64,000 nt of DNA from NCBI GenBank assembly GCA_947383005.1, contig CANDBT010000004.1, forward strand, positions 62,001 to 126,000, written 5' to 3'. Source of the stretch: an uncultured bacterium. GTDB taxonomy: Bacteria > Bacillota > Clostridia > Lachnospirales > Lachnospiraceae. A program made the position numbers and the translations under genes. Below are positions 19,584-29,164 of the stretch, one piece after another. The notes under the pieces were generated by a model that saw nothing but the letters and a program-made list of their open reading frames with translations, did no database searches and was not told where the DNA came from. Every line of letters starts with the position of its first letter. Position 1 is the stretch's first letter.

Positions 19584-20486
19584 ATGAAAAAAAGAATCGG
19601 AAGCGTATTATTGATGGGAGCCATGATGCTGTCTCTGGCGGGCTGCGGCGGAAACGGTGCGGAAACTACGGCAGCAGAAAGTACTCCGGCGGAGGCCGGG
19701 ACAGAAGAATCGGCCAAAGCGGAGGAATCGGAGGAAAAGCCTGAGAGCAGCGGGGAAAAGGAAGGTTCTGACGGTGCGGAAACGGGCGGCACATTTACCG
19801 TAGGATTTGACCAGGATTTTCCGCCGATGGGTTTCGTGGGAGATGACGGCGAATACACGGGTTTTGATTTGGCGCTGGCTGAGGAAGTGGCTAACCGTCT
19901 GGGGCTGGAATTCATTCCGCAGCCGATTGCGTGGGACGCCAAGGATATGGAGTTGAATTCCGGCACGATTGACTGCATTTGGAACGGGTTTACCATGAAT
20001 GGACGGGAAGACGATTATACCTGGAGTGAACCCTATATGGACAACAGCCAGGTCTTTGTCGTGGCAGCAGATTCCGGAATTAGCAGTTTCGCCGATCTGG
20101 CAGGAAAGATTGTCGAGGTCCAGGCGGATTCTTCGGCAGAAGCAGCATTGAACGATAATGCAGAATTATCCGGCACTTTTGGCACTTTGCAGACTACCCC
20201 GGATTACAATACCGCTTTTATGGATTTGGAAATGGGAGCGGTGGATGCCATTGCCATGGATGTGATTGTGGCCGGCTATCAGATTGAACAGCGTGAGGCG
20301 TCGGATCAATACGTGATTCTGGAAGAAACGCTGGCTTCTGAGGAGTATGGCATTGGGTTTAAAAAAGGAAACGAAGAGCTTCGGGATCAGGTTCAGAAGA
20401 CATTGGAGGAAATGGCGGCAGACGGGACTCTGGCAAAGATATCCGAAGAGTGGTTTGGCCGGGATGTTACCACAATCGGAAAATAG
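19584..20486 (+). CDS. Polar amino-acid ABC transporter substrate-binding lipoprotein
   Basis: 300-residue SBP_bac_3 lipoprotein with a signal peptide and lipobox (Cys21), a Glu/Ser-rich linker to about residue 68, then the family core FTVGFDQDFPPMGFVGDDGEY, FDLALAEEVANRLGL and YGIGFKKGNEELRDQV. It should bind an amino acid or related solute outside the cell and pass it to the permease and ATPase that follow. Start at 19584 is set by GAGGAGG upstream. Cystine, glutamine or another polar amino acid is possible; no neighbour identifies it. Confidence 0.9.
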   Translation: MKKRIGSVLLMGAMMLSLAGCGGNGAETTAAESTPAEAGTEESAKAEESEEKPESSGEKEGSDGAETGGTFTVGFDQDFPPMGFVGDDGEYTGFDLALAEEVANRLGLEFIPQPIAWDAKDMELNSGTIDCIWNGFTMNGREDDYTWSEPYMDNSQVFVVAADSGISSFADLAGKIVEVQADSSAEAALNDNAELSGTFGTLQTTPDYNTAFMDLEMGAVDAIAMDVIVAGYQIEQREASDQYVILEETLASEEYGIGFKKGNEELRDQVQKTLEEMAADGTLAKISEEWFGRDVTTIGK

Positions 20487-20564
20487 AAATTTTAGATGAA
20501 CCGGTACAAAGAACTGGCATGTGGCTGAATAGCCGTGAAAAATACAGGAAAAGGAGCAGGGAAA

Positions 20565-21215
20565 ATGTCGTTGGGTTTGATGGTGTCACAGTTAGCAGGA
20601 GGAATGTTTGTCAGCATCCAGATTTTTCTGGTAACGTTGATTTTTTCCCTGCCTCTTGGTATGATCGTGGCTTTTGGGAGAATGTCAAAAAAACCGCTGC
20701 TTCAGGGGCTGGTGAAGGCGTATATCTCTATTATGCGGGGAACGCCTCTGATGCTGCAGTTGATGGTGGTCTATTTCGGCCCCTACTATCTGTTTAAAAT
20801 AAAGATTACCAACAGCTACCGGCTGTGGGCGGCGCTTATTGGTTTTGTTATCAATTATGCCGCGTATTTTGCGGAAATTTATCGGGGGGGCATCCAGTCT
20901 ATGCCTGTTGGACAGTATGAAGCGGCAAAAATGCTGGGTTATGGAAAGGCAAGAACGTTTTTTAAAATTATTCTTCCCCAGGTAATTAAACGGATTCTTC
21001 CTTCGGTAACGAATGAGGTAATCACCTTGGTTAAGGATACATCTTTAGCTTTTACCATCAGTGTGCTGGAGATGTTTGCCATTGCCAAGGCGCTGGCTTC
21101 CTCCCAGACTAGTTTGCTCCCTTTTGCGGCGGCAGGGATATTTTATTACCTGTTTAACCTGATTGTGGCAGTTGGGATGGATCATGTGGAAAAGAGCTTA
21201 TCTTATTACCAATAA
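20565..21215 (+). CDS. Amino-acid ABC transporter permease
   Basis: 216-residue HisM/GlnP-type permease with about five membrane segments and the EAA loop near [28 protein letters not shown]. The ATG at 20565 with AAAGGAG upstream is preferred to the GTG at 20535. It lies between the binding protein and ATPase in one operon. A single permease gene implies a homodimeric channel. Confidence 0.92.
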   Translation: MSLGLMVSQLAGGMFVSIQIFLVTLIFSLPLGMIVAFGRMSKKPLLQGLVKAYISIMRGTPLMLQLMVVYFGPYYLFKIKITNSYRLWAALIGFVINYAAYFAEIYRGGIQSMPVGQYEAAKMLGYGKARTFFKIILPQVIKRILPSVTNEVITLVKDTSLAFTISVLEMFAIAKALASSQTSLLPFAAAGIFYYLFNLIVAVGMDHVEKSLSYYQ

Positions 21216-21217
21216 AC

Positions 21218-21234
21218 GTAACCGTTCAGACGGC
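21218..21234. repeat. GTAACCGTTCAGACGG half-repeat
   Basis: Solitary arm of the GTAACNGTTCAG family between the permease and ATPase genes; no partner arm nearby. Confidence 0.6.
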
Positions 21235-21253
21235 GGGAAAACGGAGGAAAATC

Positions 21254-22015
21254 ATGAAGCTTCTGGAAATGAATCATGTAAAGAAGTCTTTTGACGGGCT
21301 TGAGGTAATTAAAGATATTTCCCTGTCTGTGGATGAGGGGGAAATTGTTTCGGTCATTGGCCCGTCCGGCTCGGGAAAATCCACACTTTTGCGCTGCGCG
21401 ACTATGCTGGAAACGATGGACAGCGGCGAATTGATTTATCTGGGAAAGAAAGCGGCCTGGAGTGACGGCACAGGAAAAATGATGTATGCGCCGAAAAATG
21501 AATTAAAAAAAATTCGTGAGAATTATGGGCTGGTGTTTCAAAATTTCAATTTATTTCCTCATTTTTCGGTCATGAAAAACATTACGGATGCACCGATTTC
21601 CGTGCAGAAAAGGAGCAGGGAAGAGGCTTACAGGCTGGGAAGGGAATTATTAAAGAAGATGGGGCTTGAGGATAAAGCGGATGCATATCCCTGTCAGCTT
21701 TCCGGGGGGCAATGCCAGCGGGTAGCCATAGCCCGGGCACTAGCATTAAATCCGAAGATCTTATTCTTTGATGAGCCGACCTCGGCGCTGGACCCGGAAT
21801 TGACAGGAGAAGTGTTGAAGGTGATCAAATCTTTGGCTGATTTACATATTGCTATGGTGATTGTAACCCATGAGATGGCATTTGCCAGAGAAATTTCAGA
21901 CCGGGTGATTTTTATGGCTAATGGGGTGATTATTGAGGAGGGAACGCCGGAGAACGTGTTTGCCTCGGACAATGAACGGACAAAGAGTTTTTTGGGAAGG
22001 TATAAAAACCTGTAA
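21254..22015 (+). CDS. Amino-acid ABC transporter ATP-binding protein
   Basis: 253-residue GlnQ/HisP-type ATPase: Walker [11 protein letters not shown]-loop [10 protein letters not shown], signature [15 protein letters not shown], Walker [15 protein letters not shown], and the switch His in IVTHEM. ATG preceded by CGGAGG. It drives the importer made of the two upstream genes. Last gene of the operon; two hairpins follow. Confidence 0.95.
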   Translation: MKLLEMNHVKKSFDGLEVIKDISLSVDEGEIVSVIGPSGSGKSTLLRCATMLETMDSGELIYLGKKAAWSDGTGKMMYAPKNELKKIRENYGLVFQNFNLFPHFSVMKNITDAPISVQKRSREEAYRLGRELLKKMGLEDKADAYPCQLSGGQCQRVAIARALALNPKILFFDEPTSALDPELTGEVLKVIKSLADLHIAMVIVTHEMAFAREISDRVIFMANGVIIEEGTPENVFASDNERTKSFLGRYKNL

Positions 22016-22025
22016 AAACATCATT

Positions 22026-22061
22026 TATAGTAAACGGCAAATTTATTTGTCGTTTACTATA
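22026..22061. repeat. Short CATAGTAAA-type palindrome
   Basis: ATAGTAAACG... pairs with ...CGTTTACTAT over about 16 bp. Its ends match those of the 9216 and 37509 repeats. Confidence 0.65.
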
Positions 22062-22110
22062 GTTTAAAGCTTTTGAAATAGGGTGAAATTTATCCTTTCA
22101 TAAAACAACA

Positions 22111-22160
22111 AAAAGGAGCCTTGCTCAAATCCAATCGATGAGAGCAGGGCTCCTTTTCGG
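22111..22160. terminator. Bidirectional terminator
   Basis: AAAAGGAGCC-TTGCTC (22111-22126) pairs over 16 bp with GAGCAGGGCTCCTTTT (22142-22157), one G-T pair, with T or A runs on both sides. It lies between the convergent ABC operon and cupin gene. Confidence 0.85.
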
Positions 22161-22240
22161 TGTTTTAAGATAGCAGGAGCGCGAAGCGCGGAACAATCCG
22201 TGTATTATAGGGGTCAAAATATCTTTTGACTCCAACATCA

Positions 22241-22693
22241 TTAATTTTGGGCAAGCTCATAGTCATACTTGCGTGCCGGTTCGATTTCGCAGCAAACGTA
22301 GGTTAAGGTGCCTTTGCCGATATTTTTGATGCCGTGGGAGCCGCCGGGGCGAATTACTGCGATGGTGTAGGGCTCCGCCTCGAATTTATCACCGCACAAG
22401 GTGATCTCGGCTTTGCCGCCGATTACCAGATAGAACTGCTCGTTGTCGCGGTGATAGTGCTCGCCTACACATGCGCCTTCCGGAAGATAGGTGATATGGA
22501 CGTAGTGGAAGTTGCGGGAATCATTGGGGTCGCCATCGAACGGCTGCGCCGGTTCATTCCCAAGAATGGTTGCCAGTTCATAGGATCCACATTCACCGGG
22601 ACGGTATACTTCATGGACATTGGGGCAAGTGTAAGTGGGGGCATCTCCATCGGCGCAGGAACGAATAAGATACTTTTCCTTGGTACAGAACAT
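22241..22693 (-). CDS. Cupin-domain protein
   Basis: 150-residue single-domain cupin with the metal-binding pattern GEHYHRDNEQFYLVIGGKAEITLCGD and a second motif PGGSHGIKN. GGAG lies 10 nt upstream of the ATG at 22693; a GTG at 22702 would overlap it and is rejected. Cupins of this type are small-molecule-binding proteins or sugar isomerases; the partner is not evident. It converges on the amino-acid ABC operon. A GTCAAAA/TTTTGAC palindrome (22213-22230) lies just beyond its stop codon. Confidence 0.8.
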   Translation of the reverse strand: MFCTKEKYLIRSCADGDAPTYTCPNVHEVYRPGECGSYELATILGNEPAQPFDGDPNDSRNFHYVHITYLPEGACVGEHYHRDNEQFYLVIGGKAEITLCGDKFEAEPYTIAVIRPGGSHGIKNIGKGTLTYVCCEIEPARKYDYELAQN

Positions 22694-22702
22694 AATGAAC
22701 AC

Positions 22703-23153
22703 TCCTTTTCTTTATAAATGATTGATATGTTTTTTGCTACTCTAACCGCATATTAACACGCGCACGGCAAAATGTCAATAAAAACTTATTAAAAATATAA
22801 AAAACGAAGGTAAATATCAAATATTATAGCAAAAGAATAAAATGCAAAAAATAGATAATACACGAAGATAAATTGTCCAAATAGCCTTATGTATATTTAT
22901 AAATCATATAGAAATACAATGAAAATATGAAAAAATTAAAGAAAAATAAAGTTATAATGTTGAAAATATATAAAAAACGGAAGGAAAGACAAGCAATTCG
23001 AGAAAAGAGCAATAAAACCCGAATATAATATAAATACATAGGTAAAAAACTAATAAAACATAGGGAAATTCGTATTTTACAAAAGAATGTTCATGTGAGT
23101 ATAATGAGAATAACAAATGAGGTAGCAAAACGAATATGAAGGGGGAGTTTTTA
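22703..23153. promoter_or_regulatory. AT-rich promoter region of the Mgl-type operon
   Basis: About 450 bp of very AT-rich DNA with no gene on either strand. A promoter reads right: TTTACA (23076-23081), 18-bp spacer, TATAAT (23100-23105), about 50 bp before the start codon at 23154. No operator palindrome recognised with confidence. Confidence 0.5.
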
Positions 23154-23993
23154 ATGAAAAGACCTCGTCTGGCCACACCGATTTTTCTGGTCCGCCACCA
23201 GGCGGAAAAAGATTTATTCGCGGTAATCAGAAAATTAGGCAGGCTTGGATTTGACGCTTTTGAGATGGGGGGATTATATGGAAATGATCCAGAGGAAATT
23301 CGGAAAACAGCAGAGGATGCGCATCTTGAGATTCTGATGGACCATGTTCCTTATGTGGAGTTTGAAGAAAGCTTAAGTGAAATAATTGCGACAAGAAAGG
23401 CTTTGGGGAGTAAATATATTTCAATCTGCAGGATTCCGGAGGATAAATATCCGGGCGGGGCGAATTTTTCAGAAGGAATCCGATTCATCCGTCATGTGGC
23501 GGAAGAGGTAAAGAAAGCGGGCATGACCCTGCAGTACCACAACCATGGATTTGATTTTATGACCAGGATTGAAGGGAAGTATCCCGTTGAGCATATTCTG
23601 GACCAGGTGCCGGCAGAGCTTCTGTGGCATATGCCGGATATCGGCTGGTGTATGCTTGGGGGAGGGGATCCGATTTACATGCTTGAGAAGTATGCAGATC
23701 GGTGTAAGATCATACATATGAAGGATTATTATGCGGAAGGGCCGGTTTTGTTAAAAACCGCGCATGAATTAAATGGTCTGCGAGGGGGAAAGGAGTATTA
23801 CCATTTTGAGTTCCGCCCAACCGGCTACGGGATTGTGAATTTTCCGGCTATGATGAACCAGATCCTGGCATGTGCACCGGAATGGCTCACAGCGGATCAT
23901 GATGGCTCCTATTGCGGCAACGATTATGAAGAACTGAAAATGAGCTGCCAATATATGGAAACCCTGTTATCATTGCATTGCCAGAAAGAATAA
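23154..23993 (+). CDS. Sugar phosphate isomerase/epimerase (TIM barrel)
   Basis: 279-residue protein of the AP-endonuclease-2 / xylose-isomerase-like TIM-barrel family (IolE/IolI-type). Visible motifs: HNHGFDF, MPDIGWCMLGGGDP, KIIHMKDYY and LTADHDGSYCGNDYEE, which carry the usual metal ligands. The start at 23154 has AAGGGGGAG upstream. It is the first gene of a cluster with an Mgl-type ABC importer and a zinc dehydrogenase, so it probably isomerises the imported sugar or a keto derivative. Substrate unknown. Confidence 0.82.
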   Translation: MKRPRLATPIFLVRHQAEKDLFAVIRKLGRLGFDAFEMGGLYGNDPEEIRKTAEDAHLEILMDHVPYVEFEESLSEIIATRKALGSKYISICRIPEDKYPGGANFSEGIRFIRHVAEEVKKAGMTLQYHNHGFDFMTRIEGKYPVEHILDQVPAELLWHMPDIGWCMLGGGDPIYMLEKYADRCKIIHMKDYYAEGPVLLKTAHELNGLRGGKEYYHFEFRPTGYGIVNFPAMMNQILACAPEWLTADHDGSYCGNDYEELKMSCQYMETLLSLHCQKE

Positions 23994-24057
23994 GCTAGAA
24001 TCTAAACATGATGTTTACATTACAATAAAAACAAAAGCACAAAGGAGGCAAATATTT

Positions 24058-25275
24058 ATGAAGAAAATGTTATCACTGATAACGATAACAGCATTGACAG
24101 TTGTCATGTCAGCAGGCTGTTCCGGTTCGAACCCGGCGCCGGCCACCACAGCGGCTCCTGCAGACACGGTTGCGGCTGCGGAGGGTACATCAGAGACAGA
24201 GGCTGCTCCGGAGATAAGCACAGAGGCCGAGGCGGCAAAGACCATTGACCAGATGATCGCGGAGATTGACCGTGATATTACCGTCGGCATCAGTCTGTTT
24301 AACTATTCGAATAACTGGTGCAGTTGGCAGAGAAACGCGATGCTGAACTGGTTTGACCAGTGCGAGAATGAGCACATTGAATATTACATGTCTGACGCGC
24401 AGAACGATCAGGCGAAGCAGAATGACGCGGTGGACACGATGCTGGCACGGGGCGTGGACGTTTTGATCTGCTATGTGGTTCAGTCATCCGGCGCCAGCGC
24501 CATTGCCCAGAAATGCGAAGCGGCAAATGTCCCGGTTATTTTCCTGAATACCAAAGTGGACGGCCCGTCTCTCAGCGACTTTGAACGTACCTGGTTTATC
24601 GGCGCAGACAACGAGAGCAAGGCGCATATGCAGATGGATATGATTTTTGAGCTGCTGGATGAAAAATTTGATGATGTGGACAAGAATGGCGACGGGAAAA
24701 TCAATATGTTTTATATTCAGGGACCGCCGAATGAAGATATGTCCATTTGCTTTGACACGGTAAAGACCCGTATCGCGGAATCCAAGTATAAAGATACCCT
24801 GGTTTTGCTGGAACAGCAAAACAGCAACAATTCTACGGCAAACTGCAAAGAGATTGCCGATGCATGGGTAGGCAAATACGGGGAAGAGATTGAACTGACC
24901 CTGGCGCATACGGATGCCCAGGCGGCAGGCGCTATCGCTGCCTATATGTCTGCCGGCCTGCTGAGCGAGGAGGGCGGAGTCTATGTCCTGGCTTCCAACT
25001 GTCTCCCGGACGCACAGGTTTATATCCGGGACGGCGTTCAGTATGCATCGGTTCTGACTGATCCCTGGTGGCAGGGAACCACCTGCATTAAGATGGCTTT
25101 GTCAGCGGCAATGGGAAATGACCAGACTTATGGCGATTTGCTGTACGGCTTTGATGAGGATGTGAAATTCAGCGAGAAGAATCCGAAGATTGTTTACATT
25201 GTGCTTACAGGTATCACAAAGGACAATGTAGATATCGCAAAAGGTGCTTACGATCGGGCAACCCGTGAAGACTGA
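24058..25275 (+). CDS. MglB-like sugar-binding lipoprotein with EF-hand-type calcium loop
   Basis: 405-residue family-4 binding lipoprotein (lipobox Cys21, Thr/Ala/Glu-rich linker to about residue 62). Residues about 208-216 read DKNGDGKIN, the EF-hand-like calcium loop found in the galactose-binding protein MglB. With MglA- and MglC-like genes downstream, this is an Mgl-type importer. It is longer than E. coli MglB, mostly because of the linker and surface insertions. GGAGG lies upstream of the ATG. Ligand is uncertain: galactose is possible, but the adjacent isomerase and dehydrogenase point to another hexose or polyol. Confidence 0.87.
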   Translation: MKKMLSLITITALTVVMSAGCSGSNPAPATTAAPADTVAAAEGTSETEAAPEISTEAEAAKTIDQMIAEIDRDITVGISLFNYSNNWCSWQRNAMLNWFDQCENEHIEYYMSDAQNDQAKQNDAVDTMLARGVDVLICYVVQSSGASAIAQKCEAANVPVIFLNTKVDGPSLSDFERTWFIGADNESKAHMQMDMIFELLDEKFDDVDKNGDGKINMFYIQGPPNEDMSICFDTVKTRIAESKYKDTLVLLEQQNSNNSTANCKEIADAWVGKYGEEIELTLAHTDAQAAGAIAAYMSAGLLSEEGGVYVLASNCLPDAQVYIRDGVQYASVLTDPWWQGTTCIKMALSAAMGNDQTYGDLLYGFDEDVKFSEKNPKIVYIVLTGITKDNVDIAKGAYDRATRED

Positions 25276-25358
25276 TCATTGAAAATCAGAGGATTGTGGC
25301 GAGGTGCGTTTGCAGCATCCCGCCACTTTTGATTGTTGGGTCATACAAGGAGATTGAT

Positions 25359-26858
25359 ATGGATACAAAATATTTGCTGGAAATGAAAGATATATGTAAA
25401 TCTTTCCCGGGGGTGAAGGCTTTAGACCACGTACACTTAAAAGTCCGTCCCGGGGAAGTGCATGCGCTGATGGGGGAAAACGGAGCCGGGAAATCTACGT
25501 TAATGAAATGTCTGTTTGGCATTTATCACAAGGATGCAGGAGAGATTATACTGAATGGCAAAGAGATTAATTTTAAAAGCCCCTATGATGCGCTGAACCA
25601 TGGAGTTTCCATGATCCATCAGGAGTTAGAGCAGGTGCAGATGCGGAATGTCGCGGATAACATATGGCTGGGCCGGTATCCAACCAGATTCGGGCAGATT
25701 GACGATCCAAAAATGATGCGGGATACGGAAGCGCTGATGAAGGATTTTGGCATCGATGTGAATCCGGCGACAAAAATCAGCGATCTTTCTGTTTCCATGC
25801 GCCAAATGGTTGAAATTGTAAAGGCGGCGTCCTGGAATTCCCAAATTATTGTGATGGATGAACCCACTTCCTCATTGACGGAGAAAGAGACGGAAAAATT
25901 GTTTGAGATTATCGCGCGGCTGAAAAAGAATGGCTGCGGTATTATTTTCATTTCCCATAAAATTGATGAGGTACTGGCGATTTCCGACTGTGTGACCGTG
26001 ATGAGAGACGGGCAGTATGTATGCACGGAGGCGGTGGAAAGCCTGGACGCAGACAAGCTGGTGCACTATATGGTGAATCGCGATTTATCAGACCGGTTTC
26101 CGAAAAACGACGCAAAGACGGGGGACGTGATTCTGAAGGTGGAGAACCTTACCACCTATTATGAGCCAAAGGTCCTGGATGTATCCTTTGAGGTACGGGC
26201 AGGTGAAATCCTGGGGATCGGCGGCCTGGTGGGGGCGCGCCGTACGGAGTTGATGGAAGCTCTATTTGGGCTCAGGCGAATTGATACAGGAACGATTACT
26301 TTCAAAAATGAAAAATTTGTGCCGAGAAACTCGGTCAATGCCATGAAACATGGCCTGGCCCTGGTATCGGAAGAACGGAGGGCTACAGGGATCATTCCCA
26401 TGCTGAGCGTGGAGGATAATGCCAACATATCCAGCCTCAACCGCTGCACCAACCGCTTTGGCTTTATTTCCCCTTCCCGAATGCGTGAAAACGCACAGTG
26501 GGTGATTGATTCCATGGCAGTAAAAACCCCTTCTCCCCAGACACCTATCAGCAATCTGTCCGGGGGCAACCAGCAGAAGGTTATCATTGGAAGATGCCTT
26601 CTGACAGAGCCGGAAATTCTGCTCATGGATGAGCCGACCAGAGGAATTGACGTAGGGGCAAAATATGAGATTTATCAGTTGATGATTGATATTGCAAAAG
26701 AAGGAAAGGCAGTCATTTTCATTTCTTCTGAAATGCCGGAATTACTAGGTGTGGCAAACCGGATATTGGTAATGAGTAACGGGCGGGTCGCCGGCATCGA
26801 ACCGGCATCGGAGCTTGATCAGGAAAAGATATTTAAAATGTCTGCTAAATATTTGTAA
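25359..26858 (+). CDS. mglA: Mgl-type sugar ABC transporter ATPase
   Basis: 499 residues with two ABC cassettes as in MglA/RbsA. First: GENGAGKST and IIVMDEPTSSLTEKE. Second: LSGGNQQKVIIGR and LLMDEPTRGIDVG, with a degenerate P-loop (GLVGARRTE) as is normal for the family. The ATG at 25359 has AAGGAG upstream; an in-frame ATG at 25296 lacks a ribosome site. Energises the importer formed with the flanking genes. Confidence 0.92.
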   Translation: MDTKYLLEMKDICKSFPGVKALDHVHLKVRPGEVHALMGENGAGKSTLMKCLFGIYHKDAGEIILNGKEINFKSPYDALNHGVSMIHQELEQVQMRNVADNIWLGRYPTRFGQIDDPKMMRDTEALMKDFGIDVNPATKISDLSVSMRQMVEIVKAASWNSQIIVMDEPTSSLTEKETEKLFEIIARLKKNGCGIIFISHKIDEVLAISDCVTVMRDGQYVCTEAVESLDADKLVHYMVNRDLSDRFPKNDAKTGDVILKVENLTTYYEPKVLDVSFEVRAGEILGIGGLVGARRTELMEALFGLRRIDTGTITFKNEKFVPRNSVNAMKHGLALVSEERRATGIIPMLSVEDNANISSLNRCTNRFGFISPSRMRENAQWVIDSMAVKTPSPQTPISNLSGGNQQKVIIGRCLLTEPEILLMDEPTRGIDVGAKYEIYQLMIDIAKEGKAVIFISSEMPELLGVANRILVMSNGRVAGIEPASELDQEKIFKMSAKYL

Positions 26859-26876
26859 TAAAGAGAGGTGTTCGTT

Positions 26877-27893
26877 GTGAATAAAGAATTTAATATCAGG
26901 GATATCAAACAAAAACTCCTGAATTCTACCATTTATATTGTCCTTCTGGTTTTATTGTTGGTGATCATAGCCATTGAGCCTAAATTTTTATCCATAAGAA
27001 ACTTTACCTTTATCCTGCAGCAGGCTGCCCCGCGTATTGTGCTGGCATTGGCCAGCGCAAGTATTTGTATTATCGGCGGGCGGGATATGTCAACCGGACG
27101 GCAGATCGGTTTGTCGGCCATCATCTGTTCCGTTCTGCTTCAGGCGTCGGATTACAGCATCAAACTATATCCGAATATTCCCTGTTTGCCGCTTATCCTG
27201 CCATTGCTGCTTTCCATGGCATTTTGTGCCGTGTGTTCCATGATCAATTCCCTGTTGGTCTCAAAGCTGCGGATGATCCCTATGATCGCATCCCTTGGTA
27301 TGCAGATGGCAATTTACGGAGCGATGTCGGTTTATTATGATCGTTTGACAGGGGGTACGCCCATATCCGGCCTGGACAAGTCTTATACCCGATTTTGCCA
27401 GGGTGAGTTCTATGTGGTGGGAATCCGTGTCCCCTATATTGTCATTTATGCGGTGCTGGCCGCATTGCTCTACTGGTTTATCTGGAACCGCACCAAGCTG
27501 GGGCGAAATATGTTCGCCTGCGGAGGCAATCCGGAGGCGGCGACTGTATCTGGTGTCAGTGTGGTGAAAACTTCCCTGATGGTCTATCTGATAGCAGGCT
27601 GTACCTATGCTTTCGCAGGCTTTCTGGAGGCGGGGCGTATTGCTTCCATCACCAACGAGATGGGAAACGGCTATGAGCTGGATGCCATTGCAGGCTGTGT
27701 AATCGGCGGAGTTTCTCTTCGGGGCGGTATCGGTACAATTCGGGGAGTTTTGGTAGGAGTAATGCTTTTGCAGGTGATTAACTATGGCCTGGTGTATCTG
27801 GGAGTAAATATATACTATACAAACCTGGCCCGTGGTTTGATTATGCTGTTTGCAGTTGCGATTGATATCCAGAAGAATATAAAGAAGAAATAA
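26877..27893 (+). CDS. mglC: Mgl-type sugar ABC transporter permease
   Basis: 338-residue BPD_transp_2 permease close to MglC: GGRDMSTGRQIGLSA, PISGLDKSYTRFCQGEF, CGGNPEAATVSGVSV, AGFLEAGRIAS and INYGLVYLGVN are recognisable MglC-type stretches. Start codon is GTG at 26877, with GAGAGG 9 nt upstream; the GTG at 26868 overlaps that site. A single permease gene is normal for Mgl systems (homodimer). About nine membrane segments. Confidence 0.9.
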   Translation: MNKEFNIRDIKQKLLNSTIYIVLLVLLLVIIAIEPKFLSIRNFTFILQQAAPRIVLALASASICIIGGRDMSTGRQIGLSAIICSVLLQASDYSIKLYPNIPCLPLILPLLLSMAFCAVCSMINSLLVSKLRMIPMIASLGMQMAIYGAMSVYYDRLTGGTPISGLDKSYTRFCQGEFYVVGIRVPYIVIYAVLAALLYWFIWNRTKLGRNMFACGGNPEAATVSGVSVVKTSLMVYLIAGCTYAFAGFLEAGRIASITNEMGNGYELDAIAGCVIGGVSLRGGIGTIRGVLVGVMLLQVINYGLVYLGVNIYYTNLARGLIMLFAVAIDIQKNIKKK

Positions 27894-27904
27894 CGGATAT
27901 GATT

Positions 27905-28062
27905 GTAACTGTTCAGTAGGTCTGCACAGAGCCTGCCCCAGCGAAGCGAGGGTATTTACTGCGCTGACCGTAAGATAAACTCGGCCAGAGGGCAAAAATC
28001 CCATCGCCGTAGCGATTTTCAATGGATTTTTGCTCGTAACGGTGAAGGTACTGAACAGTTAC
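27905..28062. repeat. GTAACTGTTCAGTA element with inverted ends (158 bp)
   Basis: The first 14 bases (GTAACTGTTCAGTA) are repeated exactly inverted at 28049-28062. The interior carries AGCGAAGCGAGGGTA and CTGCGCTGACCGTA, which recur at 46851 and 37457. No coding capacity. MITE-like element between the permease and dehydrogenase genes. Confidence 0.8.
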
Positions 28063-28090
28063 ATATGATTTTTAAGATGGAGGGGATTAA

Positions 28091-29164
28091 ATGGCGGAAG
28101 GGAAAAAGAAGATGAAGGCAGTTGTTTTAAAGGAGTTCCACAAGCCGTTCGTGGTGGAGGAGCTGCCGGTTCCGGAACCGGGGCCGGGGGAGGTTCTGGT
28201 CAAGGTGATGGCCAGCGGCTTGTGCCTGACGGATGTCCATATTCAGGAGGGGGTTCTGAAAACGGTGAAGGTGCCCTATACTCCCGGCCATGAGCTGGCC
28301 GGCATTGTGGTGAAACTGGGAGAGGGGGTGGAAAACATTGAGATTGGCCAGCATATGTGCGGGTGGATTGATGTGGTTTGCCATACCTGTATGATGTGCA
28401 GGATGGGAAGGGAGAATCTGTGCCTGAACCGAGTTCGCATCGGATTTGAAAGAAACGGCTCTCATGCAGAGTATGTGGCTATTCCGGCCGAAAATGTAAT
28501 GCCCATTGGAGAAAATATTCCCTGGCCCAGTGCGGCGGTTATCCCGGATGCGGTGGCCTGCATGTACAATGCCATCAAGGTCCAAGGCAAGGTAAAAGCA
28601 GGAGATAAGCTTTTGCTTGCAGGTATGGGAGCTTTGGGAATCCAGGGGGTGCAAATCGCAAAATATCTGGGAGCCGCGGTATATGCTTCGGGACGAACCG
28701 AGGCCAAGCTTGAACTGGCACGGAAATTTGGCGCTGACGGAACGGTCAATACCCGTGAACAGAACCTCCAGGAGGAGATTAGCCGTCTTACCGGAGGGGA
28801 GCTGTGCGACGTAGCGGTCGATCTGATCGGGACGGACAGCAGCATTGACGAACTGCTGCGCTGTGTTCGCCCGGGCGGGAAGGTCATTGCGGCAGCGTAC
28901 GCCGCTGATACTTTTACGGTGAATTTTCAGGAGGTGGTAATCAAGGAAAAAGAAATTATCGGAATCCGTGGAGCCTCCCCCCAGGCGCTGAGAGAGGCTA
29001 TCGGGCTGGTGGAAAAAGGAGTGATTGATCCTTATGTGTGCAAAACCTGGAAAATTGATGAGGTAAATGAAGCCATCAACGCCCTCAGAGGTTTTAAAAA
29101 CCTGGCAAGAACGGCATTTACTTTTGAGACTGAAAATTCTCATAATTCATCGCCAACTGAATGA
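28091..29164 (+). CDS. Zinc-dependent medium-chain alcohol/polyol dehydrogenase
   Basis: 357-residue MDR-family dehydrogenase. Catalytic zinc motif GLCLTDVH and GHELAG; structural-zinc cysteines in CHTCMMCRMGRENLC; NAD-binding AGMGALGIQGVQIAK. It oxidises an alcohol or polyol with NAD(P). GGAGGGG lies 5 nt upstream of the ATG at 28091. Position after the Mgl-type importer suggests it acts on the imported sugar or its reduction product. Its last 47 bases overlap the 3' end of the convergent LysR gene. Confidence 0.88.
   Translation: MAEGKKKMKAVVLKEFHKPFVVEELPVPEPGPGEVLVKVMASGLCLTDVHIQEGVLKTVKVPYTPGHELAGIVVKLGEGVENIEIGQHMCGWIDVVCHTCMMCRMGRENLCLNRVRIGFERNGSHAEYVAIPAENVMPIGENIPWPSAAVIPDAVACMYNAIKVQGKVKAGDKLLLAGMGALGIQGVQIAKYLGAAVYASGRTEAKLELARKFGADGTVNTREQNLQEEISRLTGGELCDVAVDLIGTDSSIDELLRCVRPGGKVIAAAYAADTFTVNFQEVVIKEKEIIGIRGASPQALREAIGLVEKGVIDPYVCKTWKIDEVNEAINALRGFKNLARTAFTFETENSHNSSPTE

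Noticed and set aside
24120-24140. GGTTCGAAC-like string suggesting a tRNA T-arm
   Set aside because: Lies in the signal-peptide/linker coding region of the binding lipoprotein; no cloverleaf around it. No tRNA or rRNA recognised in the window.
28127-29143. 338-codon minus-strand frame opposite the zinc dehydrogenase
   Set aside because: The dehydrogenase frame carries clear zinc and NAD motifs; the antisense frame is low in recognisable structure.
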